The position numbers were made by a program, and so were the translations under genes. From Roseiarcus sp037446355 (GTDB lineage: Bacteria; Pseudomonadota; Alphaproteobacteria; Rhizobiales; Beijerinckiaceae), in NCBI GenBank assembly GCA_037446355.1, contig JBBIIT010000049.1, positions 1 to 23,140 of the forward strand: DNA of 23,140 bases, read 5' to 3'. The notes below the pieces were generated by a model. It saw only the letters and a list, made by a program, of their open reading frames with translations, was not told the DNA's origin and ran no database searches. Below are positions 14,213-21,346 of the stretch, in pieces (within the stretch, counting starts at the first letter, position 1; the number at the start of each line of letters is the position of its first letter).

Positions 14213-15012
14213 GCTGCGGTCCCTAGGTAGGCGCGCACGACTTCCGGATTGGAGCGAACTTCGGCTGGCGAGCCGTCGGCGATCAAGCGGCCGAAATCGA
14301 GCGCCACCACCTGATCGGAGACGCGCATGACCAGGTTCATGTGATGCTCGACCAGAAGCACGCTGACGCCGCGCCGGTCGCGGATCGCCTTGATCTCGGC
14401 GCCGAGCGCGTCGACCTCCTCGTGGTTGAGGCCGGCCGCCGGCTCGTCGAGCAGCAAAAGCTTGGGCTCGATGGCGAGCGCGCGCGCAAGCTCGACGCGC
14501 TTTTTCGTCCCGAATGGCAGTTCTGCGACCAGCCGGTCCGCGACGGGGCCGAGGCCGAATTCCTCGATCAGCGCGTCGGAGCGCTCGGCGATCCGCTTTT
14601 CCTCGGCGCGGGCGATCGGCAGCGCCAGCGCATGGGCGAGAAAGCCGCCGCGCGCGATCGCGTGATTACCGACCATCACATTCTCTCGCACGCTCATGGT
14701 CGCGAACAGCGCCAGGTTCTGGAACGTGCGGGCGATGCCGAGGCTCGGAATTTCGTGCCGGGGCGCGCGTTCGATGGAGCGCCCGTCAAAACGGATCGTC
14801 CCCGCGTTCGGCGTGTAGAGACGGGAAATACAGTTGAACAGCGACGTCTTGCCGGCGCCGTTGGGGCCGATCAGTCCGCAAATCTGACCGCGCGCGACCT
14901 GGAATCGCACGCTGTCGAGCGCAACCACGCCACCGAATCGGATCGTGACGCCATCGACCTCGAGCAGGGCTGTCGTCGCCCCCGTCGCCGCCTGCCCCGG
15001 ACCCGTCATCAT
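14209..15012 (-). CDS. livG: Branched-chain amino acid ABC transporter ATPase LivG
   Basis: A 267-residue ATPase, first gene of the liv operon. Walker A 'GPNGAGKT' is at 49-56, 'GIARTFQNLALF' supplies the Q-loop, and Walker B 'LLLLDEPAAGLNHEE' is at 185-199. The switch His lies in 'LLVEHHMNLVM'. The signature motif reads 'LPFGTKKR' (165-172), the LivG-style variant of LSGGQ. Two adjacent ATGs (15012 and 15009) could start it; the GGGG just before the first is the only purine block. The frame continues far upstream across the pyruvate kinase region, but those residues are antisense and have no family match. Upstream is the divergent promoter region shared with the pyruvate kinase gene. Confidence 0.95.
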   Translation of the reverse strand: MMTGPGQAATGATTALLEVDGVTIRFGGVVALDSVRFQVARGQICGLIGPNGAGKTSLFNCISRLYTPNAGTIRFDGRSIERAPRHEIPSLGIARTFQNLALFATMSVRENVMVGNHAIARGGFLAHALALPIARAEEKRIAERSDALIEEFGLGPVADRLVAELPFGTKKRVELARALAIEPKLLLLDEPAAGLNHEEVDALGAEIKAIRDRRGVSVLLVEHHMNLVMRVSDQVVALDFGRLIADGSPAEVRSNPEVVRAYLGTAA

Positions 15013-15030
15013 CCCCCGATTTCGTCTTTT

Positions 15031-15041
15031 GACAATTTGTC
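15031..15041. promoter_or_regulatory. Inverted repeat upstream of livG, possible operator
   Basis: GACAA-T-TTGTC is a perfect 5-bp inverted repeat 19 nt upstream of the livG start. The ATTTGTC arm recurs as a direct repeat at 15064-15070. The position between livG and the divergent pyruvate kinase suits a regulator site. A plus-strand TTGACA-like -35 overlaps it. No regulator gene is nearby, and the identity of any binding protein is unknown. Confidence 0.3.
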
Positions 15042-15121
15042 GCAGCTTCGACGGTTTCTGTTGATTTGTCACCCCTATTCTCGCGGACACGGCGAAAAGA
15101 AAGCCGCAAGGCGCGGCGGTT

Positions 15122-15135
15122 TTGCGGCGCCGCAA
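15122..15135. repeat. 14-bp perfect palindrome in the livG-pyruvate kinase intergenic region
   Basis: TTGCGG-CG-CCGCAA reads the same on both strands. It lies about 90 nt upstream of the pyruvate kinase start, in a GC-rich stretch with further GCGGC repeats. It could be a protein site or a hairpin; nothing decides between these. Confidence 0.35.
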
Positions 15136-15222
15136 TAAGCGGCGCTGAGCGCGTGTTAGGCGATTGTCACATTGGCGCCTGAAGGAGAGGCTCCGGCGCT
15201 CCGGCCGAGATGGGAGCCTTGC

Positions 15223-16725
15223 ATGTCCCTTGCAATCGATCCTTCGGTTCACTCCGACGTCGACGCGGACGAACTGCGCCGGCTTCTGAACGACGTCACC
15301 GCGTTGCGCGACGAGATCAAGCGCGATGGAACCGCGCTGTTCGAAAGCTGGGGCGCGCGCTCGGGCGACGCCGCCGCCGCCGCGCGCGCCCACAACCTTG
15401 CCCATTACGTCGCGCTGCGCGCGAAAGACCTCATCGATCTGCAATACCGGCTCGCCGCGCATGGGCTTTCCTCGCTCGGCCGTAGCGAGGCGCGCGTCAT
15501 GCCGGCGCTCGAGGCGTTGATCGTCACGTTGCGCCGTCTCACAGGAGACCGGAGACCGCCCTATCCCGACTTGAGCGCGTTGCACGCCGGCGCCGACGAC
15601 CTCGACGCCGAGGCCGAGCGCCTTTTCGGGCCGCCGCGCGAGGGCGCGCCAAGGGCTCGCATCATGGCGACGCTGCCGCCCGAGGCGGCGGACGAGCCCA
15701 AACTCGTGCGCGAACTGCTCGAAGCCGGGATGGAATGCGCGCGCATCAACTGCGCGCATGACGACGCCGACGCCTGGAGCCGCATGATCGGCCACATCCG
15801 CGAGGCCGAGGCGAAGCTCGGCCTCTCCTGTCGCGTGCTGATGGACATCTCCGGCCCCAAATGCCGCATCGCCGCCGTCGAGGCGCCGGACAAATACCGC
15901 ATGAACGCGGGCGACCGGCTGACCCTCGTCGAGCGACTCGATCGGCGGCAAGATGGACCGGTCGCCTTCACGATCTCGTTCCCGGAGATCGTCGACCAGC
16001 TCGAAGTCGGCGCCGAGGTGTTCATCGACGACGCCAAGGCGGCGGCGCGGGTGATCGAGAAGCGCGAGGGCCGCGCCGAGATCGAGATTTACGCCGCGCG
16101 CGCCAAGGGCGTGCGCCTGAAGCCGGACAAGGGCCTCAACTTCCCCTCGACCGAAATCGACCTGCCGCCGCTGACTCCCAAGGACTTCCGCGATCTCGAC
16201 TTCGTCGCCGAACATGCCGATCTCGTCGGCTTCTCGTTCGTGCAGCGGGTCCAGGACGTCGAACTGTTGCAGGACCACCTCGCGGCGCGGCGCGGAAAGC
16301 GTCCGGCGCAGGCGATCATATTAAAAATCGAGACGCCGCTTGGCGTGCGCAACCTGCCCCGCCTGATCGTGCAATCCATGGCCCATAATCCGACCGGCGT
16401 GATGATCGCGCGCGGCGATCTGGCAGTCGAGATCGGCTTCGCCCGCCTCTCGGAAATGCAGCAGGAAATCCTCTGGCTGTGCGAGGCGGCGCATACCCCG
16501 GTCGTCTGGGCGACGCAGGTGCTCGATCAGTTCGTGCGCGACGGCGTCGCCAGCCGCTCGGAAATGACCGACGCGGCGATGGGCCAGGCGGCCGAATGCG
16601 TTATGCTCAACAAGGGGCCGCATCTAGTAGAGGGCGTGAGTTTCCTGCGCGACGTTCTGACGCGCATGGACCGCCATCACGCCAAGCGTTTCGAGCGTTA
16701 CTCAAAGCTTAGAACCTGGGCGTGA
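15223..16725 (+). CDS. Atypical pyruvate kinase with an extra N-terminal domain and no C-terminal domain
   Basis: A 500-residue cytoplasmic protein. Residues 1-140 form a helical domain not found in ordinary pyruvate kinases ('LRRLLNDVTALRDEIK', 'GLSSLGRSEARVMPALE'). From about 144 the pyruvate kinase barrel begins ('RIMATLPPEAADEPKLV'). It continues with 'ECARINCAHDD' (canonical R-x-N-x-S-H with Ser to Ala), 'LMDISGPKCR', a B-domain stretch (about 225-300), 'ILKIETPLGV' with the catalytic Lys, 'GVMIARGDLAVEIG' and 'VVWATQVLD'. The late motif is 'NKGPH' instead of the usual 'GETA'. The chain ends right after the barrel, so the allosteric C-terminal domain is absent. The ATG at 15223 follows GGGAG. 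Active-site residues are largely kept, so phosphoenolpyruvate/ADP turnover is plausible but unproven. Confidence 0.88.
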   Translation: MSLAIDPSVHSDVDADELRRLLNDVTALRDEIKRDGTALFESWGARSGDAAAAARAHNLAHYVALRAKDLIDLQYRLAAHGLSSLGRSEARVMPALEALIVTLRRLTGDRRPPYPDLSALHAGADDLDAEAERLFGPPREGAPRARIMATLPPEAADEPKLVRELLEAGMECARINCAHDDADAWSRMIGHIREAEAKLGLSCRVLMDISGPKCRIAAVEAPDKYRMNAGDRLTLVERLDRRQDGPVAFTISFPEIVDQLEVGAEVFIDDAKAAARVIEKREGRAEIEIYAARAKGVRLKPDKGLNFPSTEIDLPPLTPKDFRDLDFVAEHADLVGFSFVQRVQDVELLQDHLAARRGKRPAQAIILKIETPLGVRNLPRLIVQSMAHNPTGVMIARGDLAVEIGFARLSEMQQEILWLCEAAHTPVVWATQVLDQFVRDGVASRSEMTDAAMGQAAECVMLNKGPHLVEGVSFLRDVLTRMDRHHAKRFERYSKLRTWA

Positions 16726-16739
16726 GCCGCCCGACCTGC

Positions 16740-17507
16740 TCAGGCGCGCTCGGCGAGGAACTCCAGCGTCCCCGCTTTGTAGACTTTATCGCCGACCGCG
16801 AGGTTGTGGTCGCGGCCGGGAATTTCGAGCGCGCGCCCGTTCGCGAACATCGCCGCAAGCCGGAGGGGATCGCCGGCGACTTCGTCGCGGGTGCCGATCG
16901 CCACCAGCGCCGGACAGGCGATTTGCGCCACTTCCGCTTCGTTCAAGGTCTGGCGCGAGCCGCGAATGCAGGCCGCGAGCGCGGCCCGGTCGCTTTGCGT
17001 CTGCTCGGCGAAGGCGCGGAACATGCGCTGCATCGGATCGGTGAGGCTTTCCAGCGAGGACGCCTCCATCGCCTCGGCGATGCTCATCGGCAGGCCGACG
17101 CCGTCGACCAGATGGTCGCCAAGCCCGCCCAGGATCAGCGAGCGGACTAACTCGGGCCGCGCCAGCGCCAGGAAGCTCGCGATACGGGCGCCCATCGAAT
17201 AGCCCATCACGTCGGCGCGGGCGACGCCGAGATGGGCGAGGAGATTGGCCGCGTCGCGCGCCATGAATGCGGAATGATAATTGGCGGGATCGTACAGCTT
17301 CTCGCTTTTGCCGTGGCCGCGATTGTCGAACGCGATCACCCGCCGCCCCGCTTTTGTGAGTGTATCGACCCAGCGCGGATTGACCCAGTTGATGCGATGG
17401 CTGGAGGCGAAGCCATGAATGAGCAGAATCGGCTCGCCAAGGTCGGCGCCCTCGGGGGCGACATCGATATAGGCGATGCGTACGCCGTCCGAGAGAATCT
17501 CCTGCAT
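16740..17507 (-). CDS. Alpha/beta hydrolase
   Basis: A 255-residue alpha/beta-hydrolase fold protein without signal peptide, presumably cytoplasmic. Features are the oxyanion strand 'ILLIHGFASSHRINW' (27-41), 'VIAFDNRGHGKSEK' (57-70), and the nucleophile elbow 'GYSMGAR' with Ser104. Acid Asp208 is in 'IGTRDEVAG' and His234 is in 'GRDHNLA'. This is the triad of the MhpC/haloperoxidase/esterase group. The substrate cannot be assigned. The ATG at 17507 follows GAGGCGGGG. It converges with pyruvate kinase (14-nt gap) and is divergent from the DUF1304 gene, so it stands alone. Confidence 0.9.
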   Translation of the reverse strand: MQEILSDGVRIAYIDVAPEGADLGEPILLIHGFASSHRINWVNPRWVDTLTKAGRRVIAFDNRGHGKSEKLYDPANYHSAFMARDAANLLAHLGVARADVMGYSMGARIASFLALARPELVRSLILGGLGDHLVDGVGLPMSIAEAMEASSLESLTDPMQRMFRAFAEQTQSDRAALAACIRGSRQTLNEAEVAQIACPALVAIGTRDEVAGDPLRLAAMFANGRALEIPGRDHNLAVGDKVYKAGTLEFLAERA

Positions 17508-17572
17508 AGCGCCCCGCCTCCTGATACGCCGCCACGGCATAAGGCCCGGCGCGGCGATTGAAAAGCCCGCGC

Positions 17573-17602
17573 GTGACAGACGGCGGTCGGCGAGACTAAG
17601 CT
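17573..17602 (+). promoter_or_regulatory. Candidate sigma-70-type promoter for the DUF1304-ivd pair
   Basis: GTGACA (17573-17578) and TAAGCT (17597-17602) are separated by 18 nt, 22 nt ahead of the DUF1304 start. The -35 matches 5 of 6 bases, the -10 only 3 of 6. It fits the short divergent space, but the -10 is weak. Confidence 0.3.
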
Positions 17603-17624
17603 GCGAAAAAGGAGGGGACGCCGC

Positions 17625-18002
17625 ATGTTGCGCACGGTCGCAGTGATCCTGACCATCTTCGTCGCGCTGGAGCATTTCGGTTTTCTCGCGCTCGAAATGT
17701 TCTTGTGGGACAAGCCGATGGGGCTGATGACGTTCCACACCACGCAGGAATTCGCGACCGCCTCGAAAGCCTTGGCCGCCAACCAGGGCCTCTACAACGG
17801 CTTCCTCGCGGTCGGCCTCCTGTGGTCGCTCTGGCGCGGACGGCGTGACGCGAAGATGTTCTTTTTGGGCTGCGTGGTCGTCGCCGGCCTCTATGGCGCC
17901 GCTACGGCGATGCTGTCGATCCTGTTTCTGCAGGCGCTGCCCGCCGCCCTCGCTTTCGCCGCGACGCTCGCCTCGCAAGCCCCGGATGCCGTAAAGAGCT
18001 GA
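17625..18002 (+). CDS. DUF1304 family small membrane protein
   Basis: A 125-residue integral membrane protein with about four hydrophobic helices (near 3-25, 57-68, 79-100 and 102-117). It shows the DUF1304 pattern: 'ALEHFGFLALEMFLW' in the first helix, then 'FATASKALAANQGLYNGFLAVGLLW'-type sequence (about 43-67). Its biochemical role is unknown in the family. AAGGAGGGG gives a strong Shine-Dalgarno 8 nt before the ATG at 17625. Thirty nucleotides separate its stop from the isovaleryl-CoA dehydrogenase start on the same strand, so the two may be co-transcribed. Confidence 0.88.
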   Translation: MLRTVAVILTIFVALEHFGFLALEMFLWDKPMGLMTFHTTQEFATASKALAANQGLYNGFLAVGLLWSLWRGRRDAKMFFLGCVVVAGLYGAATAMLSILFLQALPAALAFAATLASQAPDAVKS

Positions 18003-18032
18003 ATCCCCGCCCCAAGAGATCGAGTCGCAACG

Positions 18033-19135
18033 ATGATCCGCAACTCCAACGCGCCCTTTAATTTCGACCTCGGCGAGAGCGCCGACATGATCCGCGAGTC
18101 CGCGCGCGCCTTCGCCGACAAGGAGATCGCGCCGCGCGCGGCGGCGATCGACCGCGACAACCAATTCGCCAGGGATCTCTGGCCGAAGATGGGCGCGCTC
18201 GGGCTGCACGGAATCACTGCGCCGGAGGAATACGGCGGGCTCGGCCTCGGCTATCTCGAACATTGCGTCGCGGTCGAGGAAGTCTCGCGCGCCTCGGCCG
18301 CCATCGGGCTTTCCTATGGCGCCCATTCCAATCTCTGCGTCAATCAGATCGTGCGCAATGGCTCCGCGGCGCAGAAGGCCAAGTATCTGCCCAAACTCGT
18401 CTCGGGCGAACATGTCGGCGCGCTGGCGATGTCCGAACCCGGCGCCGGGTCCGACGTCGTCTCGATGAAAACGCGCGCCGAGCGCAAGGGCGACCGCTAC
18501 ATGCTCAATGGCGCGAAGATGTGGATCACCAATGGACCCGTCGCCGACACGTTGATCGTCTACGCCAAGACCGATCCCGCGGCCGGCGCGCGCGGCATCA
18601 GCGCGTTCCTGATCGAGAACGGGTTCAAAGGCTTCCGTCCAGGAACAAAACTCGACAAGCTCGGAATGCGCGGCTCGGACACGTCCGAACTCGTGTTCGA
18701 GGATTGCGAAGTCCCCGAGGAGAACCTCGTCGGCGCGCTCGGGCGCGGCGTCAACGTGCTGATGAGCGGGCTCGACTACGAGCGCGCGGTGCTCGCCGCC
18801 GGACCGCTCGGCATCATGCAATCGGCGCTCGACATCGTCATGCCTTATGTCCACGAGCGCAAGCAGTTCGGCCAGGCGATCGGCGAGTTCCAGCTCATTC
18901 AGGCCAAGCTCGCCGACATGTATGTCGCGCTGAACGCGTCGCGCGCCTACGTCTATGCGGTCGCCAAAGCCTGCGATCGTGGCGAGACGACTCGCGAGGA
19001 CGCTGCCGGCGCGATCCTCTATTCGGCCGAGCGGGCGACTGAGGTGGCTCTCGACGCAATCCAGGTGCTCGGCGGCAACGGCTACACCAATGATTATCCG
19101 GCCGGGCGCCTGCTTCGCGACGCCAAGCTTTATGA
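18033..19135 (+). CDS. ivd: Isovaleryl-CoA dehydrogenase, 3' end lost in assembly gap
   Basis: An acyl-CoA dehydrogenase with 367 complete codons visible before the N run. The full enzyme is usually about 390 residues, so about 20-25 are missing. It oxidises isovaleryl-CoA to 3-methylcrotonyl-CoA with FAD and passes electrons to ETF in leucine breakdown. FAD/substrate segments are 'LAMSEPGAGSDVVSM' (131-145), 'MLNGAKMWITNG' (157-168) and 'KLGMRGSDTSELVFEDC' (209-225). 'MSGLDYERAVLAAGPLG' holds the catalytic Glu250, whose position in this loop is diagnostic of isovaleryl-CoA dehydrogenase rather than other family members. 'VLGGNGYTNDYPAGRLLRDAKLY' is the typical penultimate motif. The ATG at 18033 has only a weak AAGAGA upstream. 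It could also be called liuA. Confidence 0.92.
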
Positions 19136-19235
19136 NNNNNNNNNNNNNNNNNNNNNNNNNNNNNNNNNNNNNNNNNNNNNNNNNNNNNNNNNNNNNNNNN
19201 NNNNNNNNNNNNNNNNNNNNNNNNNNNNNNNNNNN
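19136..19235. other. Assembly gap, 100 N
   Basis: Exactly 100 N, the usual placeholder for a gap of unknown length. It interrupts the 3' end of isovaleryl-CoA dehydrogenase on one side and the C-terminus of a minus-strand gene on the other. The real distance and any genes between them are unknown. Reading frames across the N run are meaningless. Confidence 0.98.
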
Positions 19236-19861
19236 GAGATCGTGTTGAAGGTCTGCGCGAGCAGCATGATGCGATCGGTCGGCTTGACGCCCAGCGTCGC
19301 ATCGAGATGAAATTCGTTCGGCGGCCCCTGGGTGCGTAGGCGATAGCCGACTTCCGCGTCGAAGAAGGCGGGCGTCGCGCCGAGCGTGAAATTGCGGCCG
19401 GCGAGCATCCGCCCCTCGCCCTCCCAACCTGTATTTCCCATTTGCGCCGGACGCAGTGGATCATGCGCGCCGGGAGCAAAAGCGGACGCCTCCATCGAAA
19501 ACACCCAGGCGTCGTCCGACCAGAGCTTCACTCGCAGGCCCGCCTGCGAATAGTCGAGCCCGGCATAGACGTCGTGGGTCGGCGCGCTCAGACTGTAGCG
19601 CTCGCCCGAAAGCGAGCCGAACAGCGTCAGGCTGTCCCAGAGTCCGTACTCGACATAGGTTTGCGCCTCGTATCGGGTCTCGGAAGGCGCCGGCCCGGGG
19701 CCGCCGAACGGCGCGCCGTTGCCCGCCCAGCCGAACAGCGTCTCGATGACCTGGCCCTGCCCCTGCGGCTCAGTCCAGGCGCCGGCGAAGGCGGCGAGCG
19801 GCGCGAGCGCCGCTGCGCCGAGCGCCAACCCCGCTCCGCTCCATCGAACCCAGCCCGCCAA
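19236..19861 (-). CDS. Secreted/outer-membrane-like protein of unknown function, C-terminus lost in gap
   Basis: About 208 residues are visible. The N-terminus is a Sec signal peptide (hydrophobic about 9-25, cleavage after 'AFA'). The mature part alternates aromatic and polar residues in short strands: 'VIETLFGWAGNG', 'YEAQTYVEYGLWDSLTLFGSLSG', 'VYAGLDYSQAGLRVKLW', 'FFDAEVGYRLRT', 'FHLDATLGVKPTDRIML'. This looks like an outer-membrane beta-barrel or a barrel-like export protein. I do not recognise a named family. TTG at 19861 is chosen because GGGGAG sits 8 nt upstream and no ATG is in frame. The 3' end is missing because of the gap. It is divergent from lipB. Confidence 0.7.
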
Positions 19862-19869
19862 TTCGGCGA

Positions 19870-19875
19870 CTCCCC
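19870..19875 (-). promoter_or_regulatory. Shine-Dalgarno site for the barrel-like protein's TTG start
   Basis: GGGGAG on the minus strand, 8 nt before the TTG at 19861. It is the only reason to prefer this start over a later in-frame TTG inside the signal peptide. Confidence 0.5.
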
Positions 19876-19900
19876 AGCCCCGCCCGAACGTAGAAAGTAC

Positions 19901-19919
19901 GCGCCGCCACGCGCGGCGC
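19901..19919. repeat. GC-rich hairpin in the lipB/barrel-protein intergenic region
   Basis: GCGCCGC and GCGGCGC pair perfectly over a 5-nt loop (CACGC). The element lies about 40 nt upstream of the barrel-like gene, in its leader, and about 195 nt upstream of lipB. It is followed on the plus strand by a short pyrimidine run (CTCCTCTATTT), so it could end plus-strand transcription or act in the minus-strand leader. Role undecided. Confidence 0.35.
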
Positions 19920-20114
19920 CTCCTCTATTTAGCATCGAACTTTAGGGAATGCAGCGAGTCAATACTTGGCGGACTCGACCCGGCGATCTCAGCCTTCGCG
20001 CGCAATCCGCCGGGATCGATGGGCTCGACCGGAACCGGACGGAGGTCTATGGGAAGGGCCACTTCGAGGCGCCGCTACCCCGTGACTCATCCCCGCCTGT
20101 CGCCGCACAAGCCT

Positions 20115-20813
20115 ATGTCGCCTGCCCCGGGATCGCCCCCTGTCGAATGGACGGCTTCGCCCGACCCCGTCGACTATGCGCTCGCCCTCGCCGCCATGGA
20201 GACGCGCGCCGAAGCGATCGCGCTCGGCGCCGCCGACGAACGAATTTGGCTGATCGAGCACCCCCCGCTCTACACAGCGGGGACCAGTGCGAAGGACGCC
20301 GATCTTCTTGATGCGCGTTTCCCCGTCCATCGCGTCGGACGCGGCGGCCAATATACTTATCACGGGCCGGGACAGCGCATCGCCTATGTGATGCTCGACC
20401 TCAAGCGCCGTCGCCCCGATGTGCGCGCCTTCGTTGCCGCTCTGGAGGCCTGGCTAATCGATGCCCTGGCCACGCTCGGCGTGCGCGGCGAGACGCGCGA
20501 GGATCGCGTCGGCGTTTGGGTGATGCGCCCGGACAAACCGCCTGGCCTCGATGGCTCGCCCGCCGAGGACAAGATCGCGGCGCTCGGCGTTCGCGTGCGC
20601 CGCTGGGTCAGCTTCCACGGCGTCGCGCTGAACGTCGCGCCCGACCTCTCACATTTTTCCGGCATCGTGCCCTGCGGGATCGCCCAGACGCATTACGGCG
20701 TCACCAGCTTGCGCGATCTTGGTCTCGACATCGCGATGGCCGATGTCGACGAGGCGCTGCGTCGCGCGTTCGAGTCGCGTTTCGGCGCGACGAAACTCAT
20801 CAGCTCGACTTAG
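20115..20813 (+). CDS. lipB: Octanoyl-[acyl-carrier-protein]:protein N-octanoyltransferase
   Basis: A 232-residue cytoplasmic enzyme that moves octanoate from acyl carrier protein to the lipoyl domains of 2-oxoacid dehydrogenases and GcvH. LipA then adds sulfur. Motifs are 'IWLIEHPPLYTAGTSA' (44-59), 'GRGGQYTYHGPGQ' (75-87), 'EDKIAALGVRVRRW' with Lys153, and 'HGVALNV'. The nucleophile Cys187 is in 'GIVPCGI'. The short Pro/Gly-rich insert near 139-150 is common in alphaproteobacterial LipB. The start is uncertain. The ATG at 20115 fits the family length, but an in-frame GTG at 20082 and an ATG at 20049 (with GGAGG only 3 nt away) are possible. It converges with the small secreted protein with a 5-nt gap. 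Confidence 0.95.
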   Translation: MSPAPGSPPVEWTASPDPVDYALALAAMETRAEAIALGAADERIWLIEHPPLYTAGTSAKDADLLDARFPVHRVGRGGQYTYHGPGQRIAYVMLDLKRRRPDVRAFVAALEAWLIDALATLGVRGETREDRVGVWVMRPDKPPGLDGSPAEDKIAALGVRVRRWVSFHGVALNVAPDLSHFSGIVPCGIAQTHYGVTSLRDLGLDIAMADVDEALRRAFESRFGATKLISST

Positions 20814-20818
20814 CCGCA

Positions 20819-21169
20819 TTACTGCCGAACCAGCGACACGCGCCCGTCGCCCTCTCGGCTATGAAGCTTGCCGAAAGCGGTCGAAGCATTCACGCGTTCG
20901 AGTTCGATCAGGTAATTGTCGCGATCGCCGAAATCGGCTTCGGTTCGCGTCACGCGACTGAACTGGACGGCGAACGGTTCACCATCGAGGCTGTATTTGA
21001 CGACTTTGCCATCTGCGATCGTTATCGAGATCGGCCATGGCTTTTGTCGGCCTACCGTTCCCACCCATGTTCCTTGCCAGGCGCTCGGGCCGGCCGCTTC
21101 GGCGGCGACGAGCGTAAATAGCAAGGCGCTAAGGAACGTTGGAATTGCAATGCGCAGCGGAATTGGCAT
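20819..21169 (-). CDS. Small secreted protein of unknown function
   Basis: A 116-residue protein with a Sec signal peptide: basic start, hydrophobic about 8-22, and a likely cleavage in 'AEAAG'. The mature roughly 90 residues contain 'WQGTWVGTVG', 'WPISITIADGKVVKYSLDG' and 'LIELERVNASTAFGKLH'. This alternating-strand pattern resembles small lipocalin-like or beta-sandwich periplasmic proteins. I do not recognise a characterised family. The ATG at 21169 has GGAGG with good spacing, and codon use matches its neighbours, so I regard it as real. It is transcribed on the minus strand after a 177-bp intergenic region and converges on lipB. Confidence 0.72.
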   Translation of the reverse strand: MPIPLRIAIPTFLSALLFTLVAAEAAGPSAWQGTWVGTVGRQKPWPISITIADGKVVKYSLDGEPFAVQFSRVTRTEADFGDRDNYLIELERVNASTAFGKLHSREGDGRVSLVRQ

Positions 21170-21284
21170 GAGCGACCTCCATCCGAGGTAGCGACGCCGG
21201 TCTTGGTCGCGGGACGCGCCTCAAGCGACGCGAACCTCGATGTTCGACCCCGCGTCGATGTCCGCGAGTCATCTCAGATCGAAC

Positions 21285-21331
21285 ATTGTTGAAGAACATA
21301 CCACATTTCGACCAAAGCAACTCTCAACAAT
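21285..21331. promoter_or_regulatory. AT-rich intergenic patch with an 8-bp inverted repeat
   Basis: ATTGTTGA (21285-21292) and TCAACAAT (21324-21331) are perfect inverted copies 31 nt apart. They sit inside a locally AT-rich stretch between the end of the GGCT gene and the start of the small secreted protein. The loop is long for a terminator, so a promoter/operator for the secreted protein is more likely. A near-perfect palindrome GAACCTCGATGTTC (12 of 14 positions) lies closer to that gene at 21232-21245. Confidence 0.3.
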
Positions 21332-21346
21332 ATTTTATGCTGAGAC

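Noticed and set aside
14209..16278. A 689-codon open frame on the minus strand that includes livG and runs through the pyruvate kinase region.
   Set aside because: Only the first roughly 267 codons from 15012 match LivG. The upstream part is antisense to the well-supported pyruvate kinase gene and has Arg/Asp/Val-rich shadow composition.
16740..19427. A very long minus-strand frame spanning the N gap, the ivd region and the alpha/beta hydrolase.
   Set aside because: It reads through unknown bases and antisense to DUF1304 and ivd. Only 16740-17507 is a real protein with triad motifs.
21281..21297. GAAC-N9-GAAC as an alphaproteobacterial LexA box.
   Set aside because: The known spacing is GTTC-N7-GTTC (or GAAC-N7-GAAC). 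Here it is 9 and no SOS gene is nearby.
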